A stretch of DNA of 64,000 nucleotides from Pseudomonas mosselii (GTDB lineage: Bacteria; Pseudomonadota; Gammaproteobacteria; Pseudomonadales; Pseudomonadaceae): assembly GCF_005796105.1 (NCBI RefSeq), contig NZ_VAUO01000002.1, positions 744,001 through 808,000 on the forward strand, read 5' to 3'. A program made the position numbers and the translations under genes. This document shows positions 21,842 through 30,233 of the stretch, in pieces (position 1 is the stretch's first letter; every line of letters starts with the position of its first letter). The notes below the pieces were generated by a model. That model was given only the letters and a program-made list of their open reading frames with translations. It ran no database searches and was not told the origin of the DNA.

Positions 21842-22561
21842 TTATGGGTACTGCTGCACAGTGCCCTGCTGGTCGTACTGCTGGCCTGGAATAGGCTTGA
21901 GGTTGACCTCTACGCGGCGGTTCTGCGCACGGCCATTGGCGTCGTCGTTGCTAGCGACCGGCTGGTCCGGGCCCATGCCACGCACACTCACCCGCGAAGG
22001 GTCGACACCTTGCGAGGTCAGGTAGGTGCTGACAGCCTGGGCACGGCGCTGGGACAGGTCCATGTTGTGCTGGCGGCTGCCGGTGCTGTCGGTGAAGCCG
22101 ACCACTTCAATGGTGTTCTGGTTGAACTGCTTGAACGAACCGGCCAGGTTGTTCAGCGGCGCATAGAAACTCGGGGAGATGTTCGCCGAGTCGGTGGCGA
22201 AGGTGATGTTGCCCGGCATGATCAGCTTGATCTGATCGCCCTGGCGCTGCACCTCGACACCGGTGTTGGCCATTTTCGCGCGCAGCTCGGCTTCTTGCTT
22301 GTCGGCGTAGTAGCCGTAACCGGCTGCGGCGGCGCCCACGGCCGCTGCACCGATCAGCGCGCCCTTGCCACGGTTGTTGTGGTCGATGGCAGCGCCGGCG
22401 ATTGCACCGGCCAGCGCGCCCAAGCCACCGTACTTGGCGGTCTTGCTCATGCCCGTGGAGCCCTGCGCATCGCCCTGGCTCTGGCCATCATAAGGATTCT
22501 GGCCTGCACAACCGGACAAAACGGCGGCGGCGGTAGCGACGATAATCAGACGACGCATCAT
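21842..22561 (-). CDS. OmpA-family outer-membrane lipoprotein (YiaD-like)
   Basis: A 239-residue lipoprotein. The signal peptide ends in the lipobox LSGC, followed by a glycine-zipper segment (about 45-85, GGLGALAGAIAGAA and GAAAVGAAAAGYGYY) that may insert in or along the membrane. The C-terminal OmpA domain (about 120-225) has the peptidoglycan-binding signature GFTDSTGSRQHNMDLSQRRA and RRVEVNL. It should anchor the outer membrane to peptidoglycan. Tandem ATGs are at 22561 and 22558; AGGAG is seven bases from the first. The longer frame to 22714 overlaps the neighbouring hydrolase and is rejected. Confidence 0.92.
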   Translation of the reverse strand: MMRRLIIVATAAAVLSGCAGQNPYDGQSQGDAQGSTGMSKTAKYGGLGALAGAIAGAAIDHNNRGKGALIGAAAVGAAAAGYGYYADKQEAELRAKMANTGVEVQRQGDQIKLIMPGNITFATDSANISPSFYAPLNNLAGSFKQFNQNTIEVVGFTDSTGSRQHNMDLSQRRAQAVSTYLTSQGVDPSRVSVRGMGPDQPVASNDDANGRAQNRRVEVNLKPIPGQQYDQQGTVQQYP

Positions 22562-22655
22562 GGACAAGCTCCTACTGAATTCATAAGTGCAGCGGATCAC
22601 GTACGGATCTGTGCCGGCCTTGGATCCTGGCGAGGCGAAAAAATTCCATGAAACT

Positions 22656-23300
22656 TCAGGCCCGTACGAAAGGGTTCTCACGCATCTCTTCGCCGAGGCG
22701 GGTATCCGGGCCATGACCGGTCACCACGACGGCCTGTTCATCCAAGCGGTACAGTCGCTCCTTGATGGAACGAACGATAGACCGCTGATCGCCACCCCAC
22801 AAATCAGTACGTCCGATACCACGCCGGAACAGCGTGTCGCCGGCGATCAGCAGCTTGTGCTCGGCGAACCAGAAACTCATCGAGCCAGGCGTGTGCCCCG
22901 GGGTGTGCAACGCCACGCCGCAGCCGCAGGCCAATTCTTCGTCGTCGGCCAGCCAACGGTCCGGCGAGGGCACAGGCGTATAAGGCACGCCGAACGCCTG
23001 GCACTGCATTTCGAGGTTGTCCCACAGCGGTTGGTCGGCCTTGTGCAGGTGCAACGTGGCCCCCGTCAACGCCTTGAGCCGACCGGAGGCGAGGAAGTGA
23101 TCGAAATGCGCGTGGGTGTGAATGATGCTGACCAAGGTCAGCCCGTGGTGTTGCAGGCGGTCGAGGATCTTCTGCTCGTCGCCGCCTGGGTCGACGACGA
23201 TGGCTTTCTTGCTCAGCGGGTCGCCGATCAGCGTGCAGTTGCACTGCAACGGGCCGACGGGAAAAGTTTCGCGGATCAGCGATACCGATGGGTTTTCCAT
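22656..23300 (-). CDS. Metallo-beta-lactamase fold hydrolase (glyoxalase II-like)
   Basis: A 214-residue MBL-fold hydrolase. Metal ligands are in HTHAHFDH (61-68, the HxHxDH core), the later HTPGHTPGS histidine, GDTLF and the final TGHGPDT. Small single-domain members such as YcbL are type II glyoxalases that act on S-lactoylglutathione or other thioesters. There is no signal peptide, so it is cytoplasmic. It stands alone between the OmpA lipoprotein gene and the sensor kinase gene. Confidence 0.88.
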   Translation of the reverse strand: MENPSVSLIRETFPVGPLQCNCTLIGDPLSKKAIVVDPGGDEQKILDRLQHHGLTLVSIIHTHAHFDHFLASGRLKALTGATLHLHKADQPLWDNLEMQCQAFGVPYTPVPSPDRWLADDEELACGCGVALHTPGHTPGSMSFWFAEHKLLIAGDTLFRRGIGRTDLWGGDQRSIVRSIKERLYRLDEQAVVVTGHGPDTRLGEEMRENPFVRA

Positions 23301-23427
23301 GAGCCCTGCCCCTCAATCAAAAAGTGTCCGGCCAAAGAGACTCCAAGGACGTCTCCAGGCATGCTTGGGGAGCAGGGTAACGAAAGAAACACCGGGCGAC
23401 ATCCTGGGCGGATGCGCGCCAGCGAAT

Positions 23428-24120
23428 TCAGGGCAAATACAGCCGGAACAACCCGCCACCCAACGGCCCACCATTGGCGATCTCGATCCGCCCTTGCACG
23501 CCGTTGCGCTCGTGCAAGGCGGCAATACGCGCCGCGAAGTACAACCCCAGCCCGGTGCTGCCGCTCTGCTGATCGATGCCCTGCACATAGTCGCTCTGGC
23601 GCTCGAGCATACGCTGTGGATAACCCGCGCCGTCGTCGTTCACGCAGATGACCAATTGCTCGCCCTGCTCCTCGATGCTGATCAGCAACGCGTGACCGGC
23701 GTAGCGGATGGCGTTGCTGAGCACATTGGCTACCACCGAGGCGACCAGCTCGCGGTCGAAGAAACCCAACGGGTTATCGGTGTCGATGCGCCAAGTGGCG
23801 AGAATGTCGCGGTGGCGCAGCACTTCCTGGTGAGCGGCGAGCTGGGACTCGATGAAGTCGTCCAGCTCGTGGTAGTCAGGGCACACCGGCAACTGGTTGA
23901 CACCCAGTTTGTACAGCCCCAGCAGCTGCACCAGCATGCCATTGAGGTGGCTGAATTCATGCTCCATGACCCCTTGCTCGGGGCCACCCTGCAACGCCTC
24001 GGGCAGGCGTGCCAGCCACTGGTTGTGGGCCTGGATCAGCGCCGACAAGGAATTCTTCAAGTCGTGCACGGTGGAGGCGATCACCGTGGAAAAATCCAGC
24101 CCCTGATTGTCCTGGTTCAT
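23428..24120 (-). CDS. Soluble histidine kinase
   Basis: A 230-residue kinase with no sensor domain and no membrane segment. The phosphoacceptor His19 is in STVHDLKNSL, a short HDLKN-type H-box; the HATPase domain follows with N box NVLSNAIRYAG, G1 box NDDGAGYP and G2 box STGLGLYFA. Its ATG overlaps the stop of the upstream TPR response-regulator gene by four bases (ATGA), so the two form one coupled unit and very likely a cognate pair. The longer frame to 24213 lies inside the regulator gene and is rejected. The signal and output are unknown. Confidence 0.87.
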   Translation of the reverse strand: MNQDNQGLDFSTVIASTVHDLKNSLSALIQAHNQWLARLPEALQGGPEQGVMEHEFSHLNGMLVQLLGLYKLGVNQLPVCPDYHELDDFIESQLAAHQEVLRHRDILATWRIDTDNPLGFFDRELVASVVANVLSNAIRYAGHALLISIEEQGEQLVICVNDDGAGYPQRMLERQSDYVQGIDQQSGSTGLGLYFAARIAALHERNGVQGRIEIANGGPLGGGLFRLYLP

Positions 24121-25724
24121 GCGCCGAATACTCGCACGTGCAGCTTGCGGTAGCGATCGAAACGACTGTCGCTGCTCGGGATGCCAGCCACACAGGTCAG
24201 GCAACTGCGGCACTCCTGCATCAACTCGGGCGGTGGATTCTCGCCACCAATGCGCAACAGGGCCTGCGCGGTATTCAAGGCAATACTGATGTTCTTCGGC
24301 TGTAACGACAGGGCCTTGCGGAACATGCCCAACGCTTCGGCGAGCTGCCCACCCTGGTAAGCGCGCACGCCCTGGCGGTTGAGATCGACGGCTTCGGTCA
24401 CCGCGCCAAGTACCGTAGGGTCATCGGTCAGTTTGGAGACGCTTTGCATCACCTTCGGGTCGTCGCCGTAGGTCTCCACGCACCCTTTGAGAATCGAGGT
24501 GCCCGCCCCTTCCTGGCCCAGTTGCTGCAATTGCTTGGCGACGGTTAGCGCCGCATCCACCGAGAAGAACTGATCCATCTTCTCCAGGCGCTGCATGGCC
24601 TGTTCGGTGAGCTTGGCGGCGGTGTCCGCATCGCCCGCCTGCTGCAGGCTGGCGGCCTTCATCAGGCGCGCGCGCACTTGCAGACCCTGGTCCTCGACGT
24701 GCTCCTTGGCCACTTCGCTGAGCACGGTATTGATCTCCACGCGGGTGCGCGCGTCCAGACCAAAACCTGCGTTCTTGTTCATCAGGGCCTGGGCCAAGCC
24801 CAGGTTGCTCTCGGCATCCTTGTAGCGCGAACTCTGCCCTTGGTTGACCGAGTGCCGATAGGCCTTCGAAGCGGTCTCGAAATCCGCGTTCTCCAGCGCC
24901 AGCTTGCCCAGCGCCGCCTGCCGTCGCACCGCCAACGGCGAAAGACGCACCGCTTCTTCAAGCATGTGCTGGGCACGGCGGCTCTCGCCTTGGGCCACCA
25001 GCACTTCGGCCATGCCGTCGTACAGGCTGGGCATGATCGGGAAAGCCTTCAGCGCCTGCTCGTAGACGCCTTGGGCCTGTGCATGCTGACCGCGCTTGTG
25101 CAGCAGGCTGCCGAGCGCCGCGTACACCCATGGCTGCGGGCGGCTGGCGAGGATGCTCTTGAGAAACTTCTCAAGCTCGTCGAAGCGATTCAAATCGCGC
25201 AGGGCGTCGGCCCGATAACGCAGGCACAACGGCGCAAAGCGCGGGTCCTTCTTGCACAGCTCGGCGCATGCGGCCAGCACCTGAGCCGGCTGGCCACGGT
25301 CGAGGGCTTGCAGGATCGGCTTGAGCAGCGTCTTGCGCTGCTCCAGTTTTTCCAGGCGTTGGGCTAGGCCCACACGGTTGAAGGGCTTGGTCAGATACGC
25401 ATCGGGCTCATGCTCGATGGCGCTGAGGACGATGGACTGGCTGCTCTCGGCGGTGACCATGATGAACACGCACTCATGGCTGATCAGCTTGTCGAGGAGC
25501 AGGTCTTCGAGCACTTGCTGGCCATTCTTCTTGCCATCGCCGAGGTGGAAATCCTGCAGGATGAAGTCGTAGCGTTTCTGCCCACACATGCGCAACGCCT
25601 GCTCACCGCTGTCAGCGGTATCGACGTCGCGAACGCCCAGTTCGCGCAGCATGGAGCGGGTCGACGTTCGGAAATCGGTGAAGTCGTCGACGATCAGAAA
25701 GCTTTTTTGCCCGTACTGCAGCAT
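24117..25724 (-). CDS. Response regulator with TPR output domain
   Basis: A 535-residue protein with an N-terminal receiver domain (about 1-125; acidic Asp13/Asp14, phospho-acceptor Asp58, Lys113 in LTKPF) and a long tetratricopeptide region (about 150-530) with repeats such as VYEQALKAFPIMPSLYDGMAEVLVAQG. There is no DNA-binding domain, so it acts by protein-protein contact. The next gene on the same strand encodes a soluble kinase and overlaps by four bases. This kind of TPR regulator is widespread in pseudomonads but, to my knowledge, not characterised. Confidence 0.88.
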   Translation of the reverse strand: MLQYGQKSFLIVDDFTDFRTSTRSMLRELGVRDVDTADSGEQALRMCGQKRYDFILQDFHLGDGKKNGQQVLEDLLLDKLISHECVFIMVTAESSQSIVLSAIEHEPDAYLTKPFNRVGLAQRLEKLEQRKTLLKPILQALDRGQPAQVLAACAELCKKDPRFAPLCLRYRADALRDLNRFDELEKFLKSILASRPQPWVYAALGSLLHKRGQHAQAQGVYEQALKAFPIMPSLYDGMAEVLVAQGESRRAQHMLEEAVRLSPLAVRRQAALGKLALENADFETASKAYRHSVNQGQSSRYKDAESNLGLAQALMNKNAGFGLDARTRVEINTVLSEVAKEHVEDQGLQVRARLMKAASLQQAGDADTAAKLTEQAMQRLEKMDQFFSVDAALTVAKQLQQLGQEGAGTSILKGCVETYGDDPKVMQSVSKLTDDPTVLGAVTEAVDLNRQGVRAYQGGQLAEALGMFRKALSLQPKNISIALNTAQALLRIGGENPPPELMQECRSCLTCVAGIPSSDSRFDRYRKLHVRVFGA

Positions 25725-25881
25725 CAGGACAACCTGTCGTGGAAAAAGGAGAGATGGCGCATGGCGACGTACGCCACCGAAAGGGGTATCGGCAACGCTA
25801 CGGGAAAGATGAGCCCAAGAGGCAACGCAAATGATGGCCTATGGCCGCCATCTTAACGGGCAATGCGCCAGGTCGCTACCG

Positions 25882-28599
25882 TTAGGCTAGCAACCCCAAG
25901 GCCTTGGCCCGCGCCACGGCCTGTGTGCGACGCTCGACGCCAAGCTTGCTGTTGATATGGCTGGCGTGAGTCTTGACGGTGTGCAGGGAGATGAACAAGC
26001 GCTCGCTGATCTGCTGGTTCGAGCATCCCTGGGCGATCAGCTCCAATACTGCAAGCTCGCGCCCGCTCAAGTGTTCGCTGGGGCCTGCGAGGGTGTCGGG
26101 CACCTCCGGCAGACGGGCCAGCACTTGGGCGTGGATCGAGCATGGCATACGGCTGGCGAGTTGCTCACGCAGCCACGCCGGATGCTCTTCTATCAGTCGC
26201 TGGAAAGCCTGCAACCCTCCGCCCTGAGCCGCCTCAAGCGCTTGCGCGAACAGCTTGCTGGCTTCGCCTTCACGTCTCTGCGCCAGGAGCAGCCCCACGC
26301 ACTGGCACAGCGCACAGACCACCAGCATCATGCCGCCACTGGCGCGCCCCCTGGCGATCAAAGCCTGTAGCCGCGCCTCGGCGTCGCTCGGGCGCTCAAG
26401 CACCTGCTCGAGCAGGGCTTGTTGCAACTCGATGTGCAGCGGCAACAGTGGGTGGAACTCGGGGGCTGCGGCCGGCTGCTCACCACCGTAGGTCTGGCCC
26501 AGGCGCAGCAGCCAGGATTCGGCGAGGTCGGTACGCCCCTGGGCCAGCCACAGCTCGCATTTCACCAGGGTGATCATGGCCAGGTAGAAAATCGGCGGCA
26601 CATCCCAGATGTGCATCAGCCGCTCGGCCTCGGCCAGTTCCGAGAACGCCTCGGCGTAACGCCCTTCACGTCCATCCAGCGACGCGATCACGCAATGGCC
26701 GATCAACACGCTGATATCGCGACAGGCGCGTGCCTCGCTCAGGCCGGCACGCAGCCGAGCGCGTGCCTGAGCCGGCTGCAACCGGGTGGCCAACAGGTAG
26801 CCTTCATACAACGTCAAGCGAGCACGTACGGCATACAGCCGCTGCCCGGACAGGCCTTGCAACCGCTGCATGCCATGGCGAACCTCATCGAGCGCCCTGA
26901 GCACCTCGCCACGCGCATGCAGTACCCGAGCCCGATCATAGTGGGCCAAGGCTTCGAACAACGGGTTGCCGACCCGCTGGGCCAGCTCCAGGGCTTCGCG
27001 ATTCCAACCCCGGGCTCGCCAGAAGTCACCATCGGCGATGGCCAGGTTGGACAAGGTCGACAGGCACACCAGACGCTGCCCGTAGCGCTTGTCGGGCAAG
27101 CTCTGCAAGGCTTCGCCACAGTACGCGAGGGTGCGCTGACGATCGCCACGGCCACGCGCGATGATCCCGCTCAAGGCCAACCATTGGGCAAGCATCGAAC
27201 GCTGCGCGGTGGCCGACGGCGCCGGCAGGAAACGGCTCAGGTAGGCGGCAAGCTCTTCGGCCGCATCCAACTGGCAAGCAAGCCCCAGCGCCCAGCTGTA
27301 CAGCACGATCAGCCGCGGCGTGCTGATCAGCAAGCTGTCGGGCAAGTCCATTTTCCAGCGTAACAGCATGCCGACGTTCTGTTCGGCCAGCAGTTGCTCC
27401 TCGGACAGGCTTTGCACCAGGTCGGCGGCTACGTCCAAGTGGCCAGCTCGCAGTGCCTGCTCCACGGCCTCATCGAGCAGCCCCTGCCCCTCGAACCAGT
27501 GGCAGGCCCGCAGATGCAGGTCATTCAATGGCTCGCTAGCCTGACGACTGCGCAAAAGGTCAGAGAACAAGTGGTGATAGCGGAACCAACGGCCATGCTC
27601 ATCGAGCGGCACCAGAAAGACCTGGTGGGCCTGCAAGTAACGCAGGATATCGGCACTATCATGACGCTCGCGCAAGGCGTCGCACAGCTCGGCGCAGAAA
27701 CGCTCCTGGCAGGCGGTGTCGAAGAGGAACGCCTGCACCGGCGCTGGCAGTATCTCGATCACCTCTTCGAGCAAGTAATCGCGGATCAGCCCTTCACCGC
27801 CATGTAAGGCCTGGGGCAAGGCGCCGTCATCGCCCGCCTCGCTGGCTGCCAGTTGCCAGAAGCGCAAGCCCGCGACCCAGCCGTCGCTACGCTGGATCAA
27901 ATTGTCCAACGCCTGCCCGCGCAGGCCCGTGGGTTGGCGGCCAATTACCGCCAGCGACTCGTCGGGGGTCAAGCGCAAATCCTGCTCGTTGAGTTCGACC
28001 AGTTGGCGCGACAGGCGCAGACGTGCCAAGTGCCAGTCCGGGCGCTGCCGACTGGTGACCAACAGGACCAGCCCGGCGGGCAGGTGATTGAGGAAGAACT
28101 GCAAGCAGCGATCGAGTACCGGGCCTTGAGCCAGGTGATAGTCGTCGAGCACCAGCAGCAGCGGCGTATCGGCGTGCAGGTACTGCGCCAACTCATCCAG
28201 CAGGCTGTCGAGCCATTCCTCGAAGGCGAACGGTTGGTGGCGCTGGCGCATCTTCAACAGCCCCAAGGCTTGGCCACCCAACGCCGGGCAGAATTGCTGC
28301 AAACCCTCCAGCAGGCGCTCGAGAAAACGCCCGGGATCGGCATCCCGCTGGCTCAATCCCAACCAGAGGCTACGCCAGTGGCTGGGCAGCGCCTGACAGA
28401 ACTCGATCGCCAGTGAACTCTTGCCGAAGCCCGCTGGCGCATTGACCAGTAACAGCCGCCCGGCCAACCCACCGTTGAGACGCTGGCACAAGCGCGGCCT
28501 GGGCACATGGGCTTCTGGCAACGGTGGCCGGAAAAAACGACCGTCCAACAGGCCCAGGGCCTGGCTGGCGACTCCATGCATACGGGACAGGTCTGTCAT
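25882..28599 (-). CDS. MalT-type LuxR family transcriptional regulator
   Basis: A 905-residue ATP-dependent activator of the LAL/MalT class. A Walker A motif (APAGFGKSS, Lys60) and a Walker B-like LLLVLDDYH lie in an N-terminal STAND ATPase domain. A long TPR-like helical region follows (about 350-830), and a C-terminal LuxR helix-turn-helix (about 842-900, LSGRELAVLELIAQGCSNQQISERL). It lies next to, and on the same strand as, the DUF1329/DUF1302 pair, which it probably controls; MalT-type proteins usually bind an inducer in the helical region. The Shine-Dalgarno sequence is weak; ATG 28578 (seven codons in) is a possible alternative. Confidence 0.88.
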   Translation of the reverse strand: MTDLSRMHGVASQALGLLDGRFFRPPLPEAHVPRPRLCQRLNGGLAGRLLLVNAPAGFGKSSLAIEFCQALPSHWRSLWLGLSQRDADPGRFLERLLEGLQQFCPALGGQALGLLKMRQRHQPFAFEEWLDSLLDELAQYLHADTPLLLVLDDYHLAQGPVLDRCLQFFLNHLPAGLVLLVTSRQRPDWHLARLRLSRQLVELNEQDLRLTPDESLAVIGRQPTGLRGQALDNLIQRSDGWVAGLRFWQLAASEAGDDGALPQALHGGEGLIRDYLLEEVIEILPAPVQAFLFDTACQERFCAELCDALRERHDSADILRYLQAHQVFLVPLDEHGRWFRYHHLFSDLLRSRQASEPLNDLHLRACHWFEGQGLLDEAVEQALRAGHLDVAADLVQSLSEEQLLAEQNVGMLLRWKMDLPDSLLISTPRLIVLYSWALGLACQLDAAEELAAYLSRFLPAPSATAQRSMLAQWLALSGIIARGRGDRQRTLAYCGEALQSLPDKRYGQRLVCLSTLSNLAIADGDFWRARGWNREALELAQRVGNPLFEALAHYDRARVLHARGEVLRALDEVRHGMQRLQGLSGQRLYAVRARLTLYEGYLLATRLQPAQARARLRAGLSEARACRDISVLIGHCVIASLDGREGRYAEAFSELAEAERLMHIWDVPPIFYLAMITLVKCELWLAQGRTDLAESWLLRLGQTYGGEQPAAAPEFHPLLPLHIELQQALLEQVLERPSDAEARLQALIARGRASGGMMLVVCALCQCVGLLLAQRREGEASKLFAQALEAAQGGGLQAFQRLIEEHPAWLREQLASRMPCSIHAQVLARLPEVPDTLAGPSEHLSGRELAVLELIAQGCSNQQISERLFISLHTVKTHASHINSKLGVERRTQAVARAKALGLLA

Positions 28600-28795
28600 G
28601 GCCGGCTCGTTCTATTGGAAAGACTTCGGCAATACGGATCTTTGCGAGACTAGCCGCAAACGCGACCCATTTGAAGGCGATGGGCTCGATTTGCGCAAAA
28701 AGACTACGACAAAAAGAAACAACGCCGGCCAGCATCAGCCGCGCAGATGATGCGCTATAAACCAACCCTGGCCGGTAGCGGCCTGCGCAAACAGA

Positions 28796-28819
28796 AACGC
28801 CCCGGCAAGCCGGGGCGTT
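28796..28819 (-). terminator. Terminator after the DUF1329 gene
   Basis: Perfect 11-bp stem aacgccccggc/gccggggcgtt with a two-base loop, 33 bases after the DUF1329 stop on the minus strand, followed by a T-rich stretch. It closes the DUF1302-DUF1329 operon. The gap 28600-28795 towards the LuxR gene shows nothing else recognisable. Confidence 0.8.
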
Positions 28820-28852
28820 CTGGGAGTTTACAAGGAGCCGCAAGGCGTCAGG

Positions 28853-30217
28853 TCAACGCACCCCCGCCTGGCGCAGCGCTGCTGGCTGGAAGTCGGCCTT
28901 GCTGGCGCTGAAGCCGAAGTTATAGGCGCTCTTCTCTTCGTTCTTCATACCCAAGGCCAGGTAGCGACCCGACTGCAAGTCGTAGATGGCTTCGAGGGTG
29001 TACCACGGCACCTGTACGTTGTAGTAAGGCTGGGCATGGGCCTCGGACACGCGCCACAGCTGATTGCGACCGTCGTACTGGTCAATCACCGCGGCTTGCC
29101 AGGTGTCTTCGTCGATGTAAAAGTCACGCTTGGCGTAGATATGCCGCTGGCCTGGTTTGAGGGTCGCGACCACATGCCACACCCGACGCAGCTCGTAGCG
29201 GGCCAGATCCTGGTTGATGTGGCCAGCCTTGATGATGTCGGAGTACTTGAGCTTCGGGTCGTCCAGCTTGAAGGCGTTGGAGGCGATGTACATCTCCTTC
29301 TTGCCTTCGAGTTTCCAGTCGTAACGATCCGGTGCACCGTTGTACATATCCAGGTTGTCGGAGGTACGCAGGCCGTCGGCGGCAGTACCCGGACCGTCGT
29401 AGGACACCTGTGGTGCCTGGCGTACGCGGCGCTGGCCGGCGTTGTAGATCCACGCCTTGCGCGGCTCCTTGACCTGGTCGAGGGTCTCGTGCACCAGCAG
29501 TACAGTACCGGCCAGACGTGCCGGTGCAGTCACTTCCTGCTTGAAGTAGAACAGGATGTTGCCGGGGTTGGCCGGGTCGTAGTCCTTCATCCGGTCACGG
29601 AAGACGAACTGATCCTGGAAATACACCAGGCTGTAGGAGCCGTTCTGCTGCGGCGTGGCCTGGGTCACCAGGCGTGTGACGCTACCACCGCGGTAGCGGG
29701 TGATGTGGTTCCAGATCACCTCCAGGCCGTCCTTGGGAATCGGGAACGGCACAGCGGTGCGGAAGTTGTTCAGGCCGTTGCCGCCTTCGACCAGGGTGGT
29801 CTTGGTGGCGTTTTCCTTGATGGCGGCAAACACCTCATCCGGGACCGTGGCGCCACGGTGGGTCTTGTACACCGGGATCTTGAAGCTATCCGGGTAGCGC
29901 TTGAGCATCGCCAGTTGGCCTGGCGAAAGCTTGTCCTTGTACTGGTCGGCGTTCTGCGCGGTGATGGTGAACAGCGGTTTGTCGCTGCCGTAAGGGTCGG
30001 ACAGGAAGCCCTTGGCATCGACGCTACCCGCCGACTTGGAAAGCGGCTCCCAGGCACCGATGGAGCCGTCGGCGTTGCCGGCTTTTTCGGCGCCCATCGG
30101 CGTAAGCGTGCTGCCCAACTTGGCCGCTTCATCGGCAGAAACCGCAGCCATGACGCTGGTCGCCAGCAGGGACAGGCCCAGTACACCGGCTTTCAGCAGA
30201 CCTTTGGTCATATTCAT
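28853..30217 (-). CDS. DUF1329 domain-containing exported protein
   Basis: A 454-residue protein with a signal peptide (cleavage near 24, after VMA) and the DUF1329 fold, which resembles LolA-type lipid carriers. Conserved blocks include NFRTAVPFPIPKDG, the tyrosine-rich YRGGSVTRLV, and RRVRQAP. It is secreted to the periplasm or outer membrane. It follows the DUF1302 gene by 16 bases. Such pairs are common in Pseudomonas near acyl-CoA ligases and lipid-use genes, and I recall fitness data linking the P. putida pair to growth on fatty esters. The exact role is not known. Confidence 0.85.
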   Translation of the reverse strand: MNMTKGLLKAGVLGLSLLATSVMAAVSADEAAKLGSTLTPMGAEKAGNADGSIGAWEPLSKSAGSVDAKGFLSDPYGSDKPLFTITAQNADQYKDKLSPGQLAMLKRYPDSFKIPVYKTHRGATVPDEVFAAIKENATKTTLVEGGNGLNNFRTAVPFPIPKDGLEVIWNHITRYRGGSVTRLVTQATPQQNGSYSLVYFQDQFVFRDRMKDYDPANPGNILFYFKQEVTAPARLAGTVLLVHETLDQVKEPRKAWIYNAGQRRVRQAPQVSYDGPGTAADGLRTSDNLDMYNGAPDRYDWKLEGKKEMYIASNAFKLDDPKLKYSDIIKAGHINQDLARYELRRVWHVVATLKPGQRHIYAKRDFYIDEDTWQAAVIDQYDGRNQLWRVSEAHAQPYYNVQVPWYTLEAIYDLQSGRYLALGMKNEEKSAYNFGFSASKADFQPAALRQAGVR

Positions 30218-30233
30218 TCTGTGTCGTCCTGAA

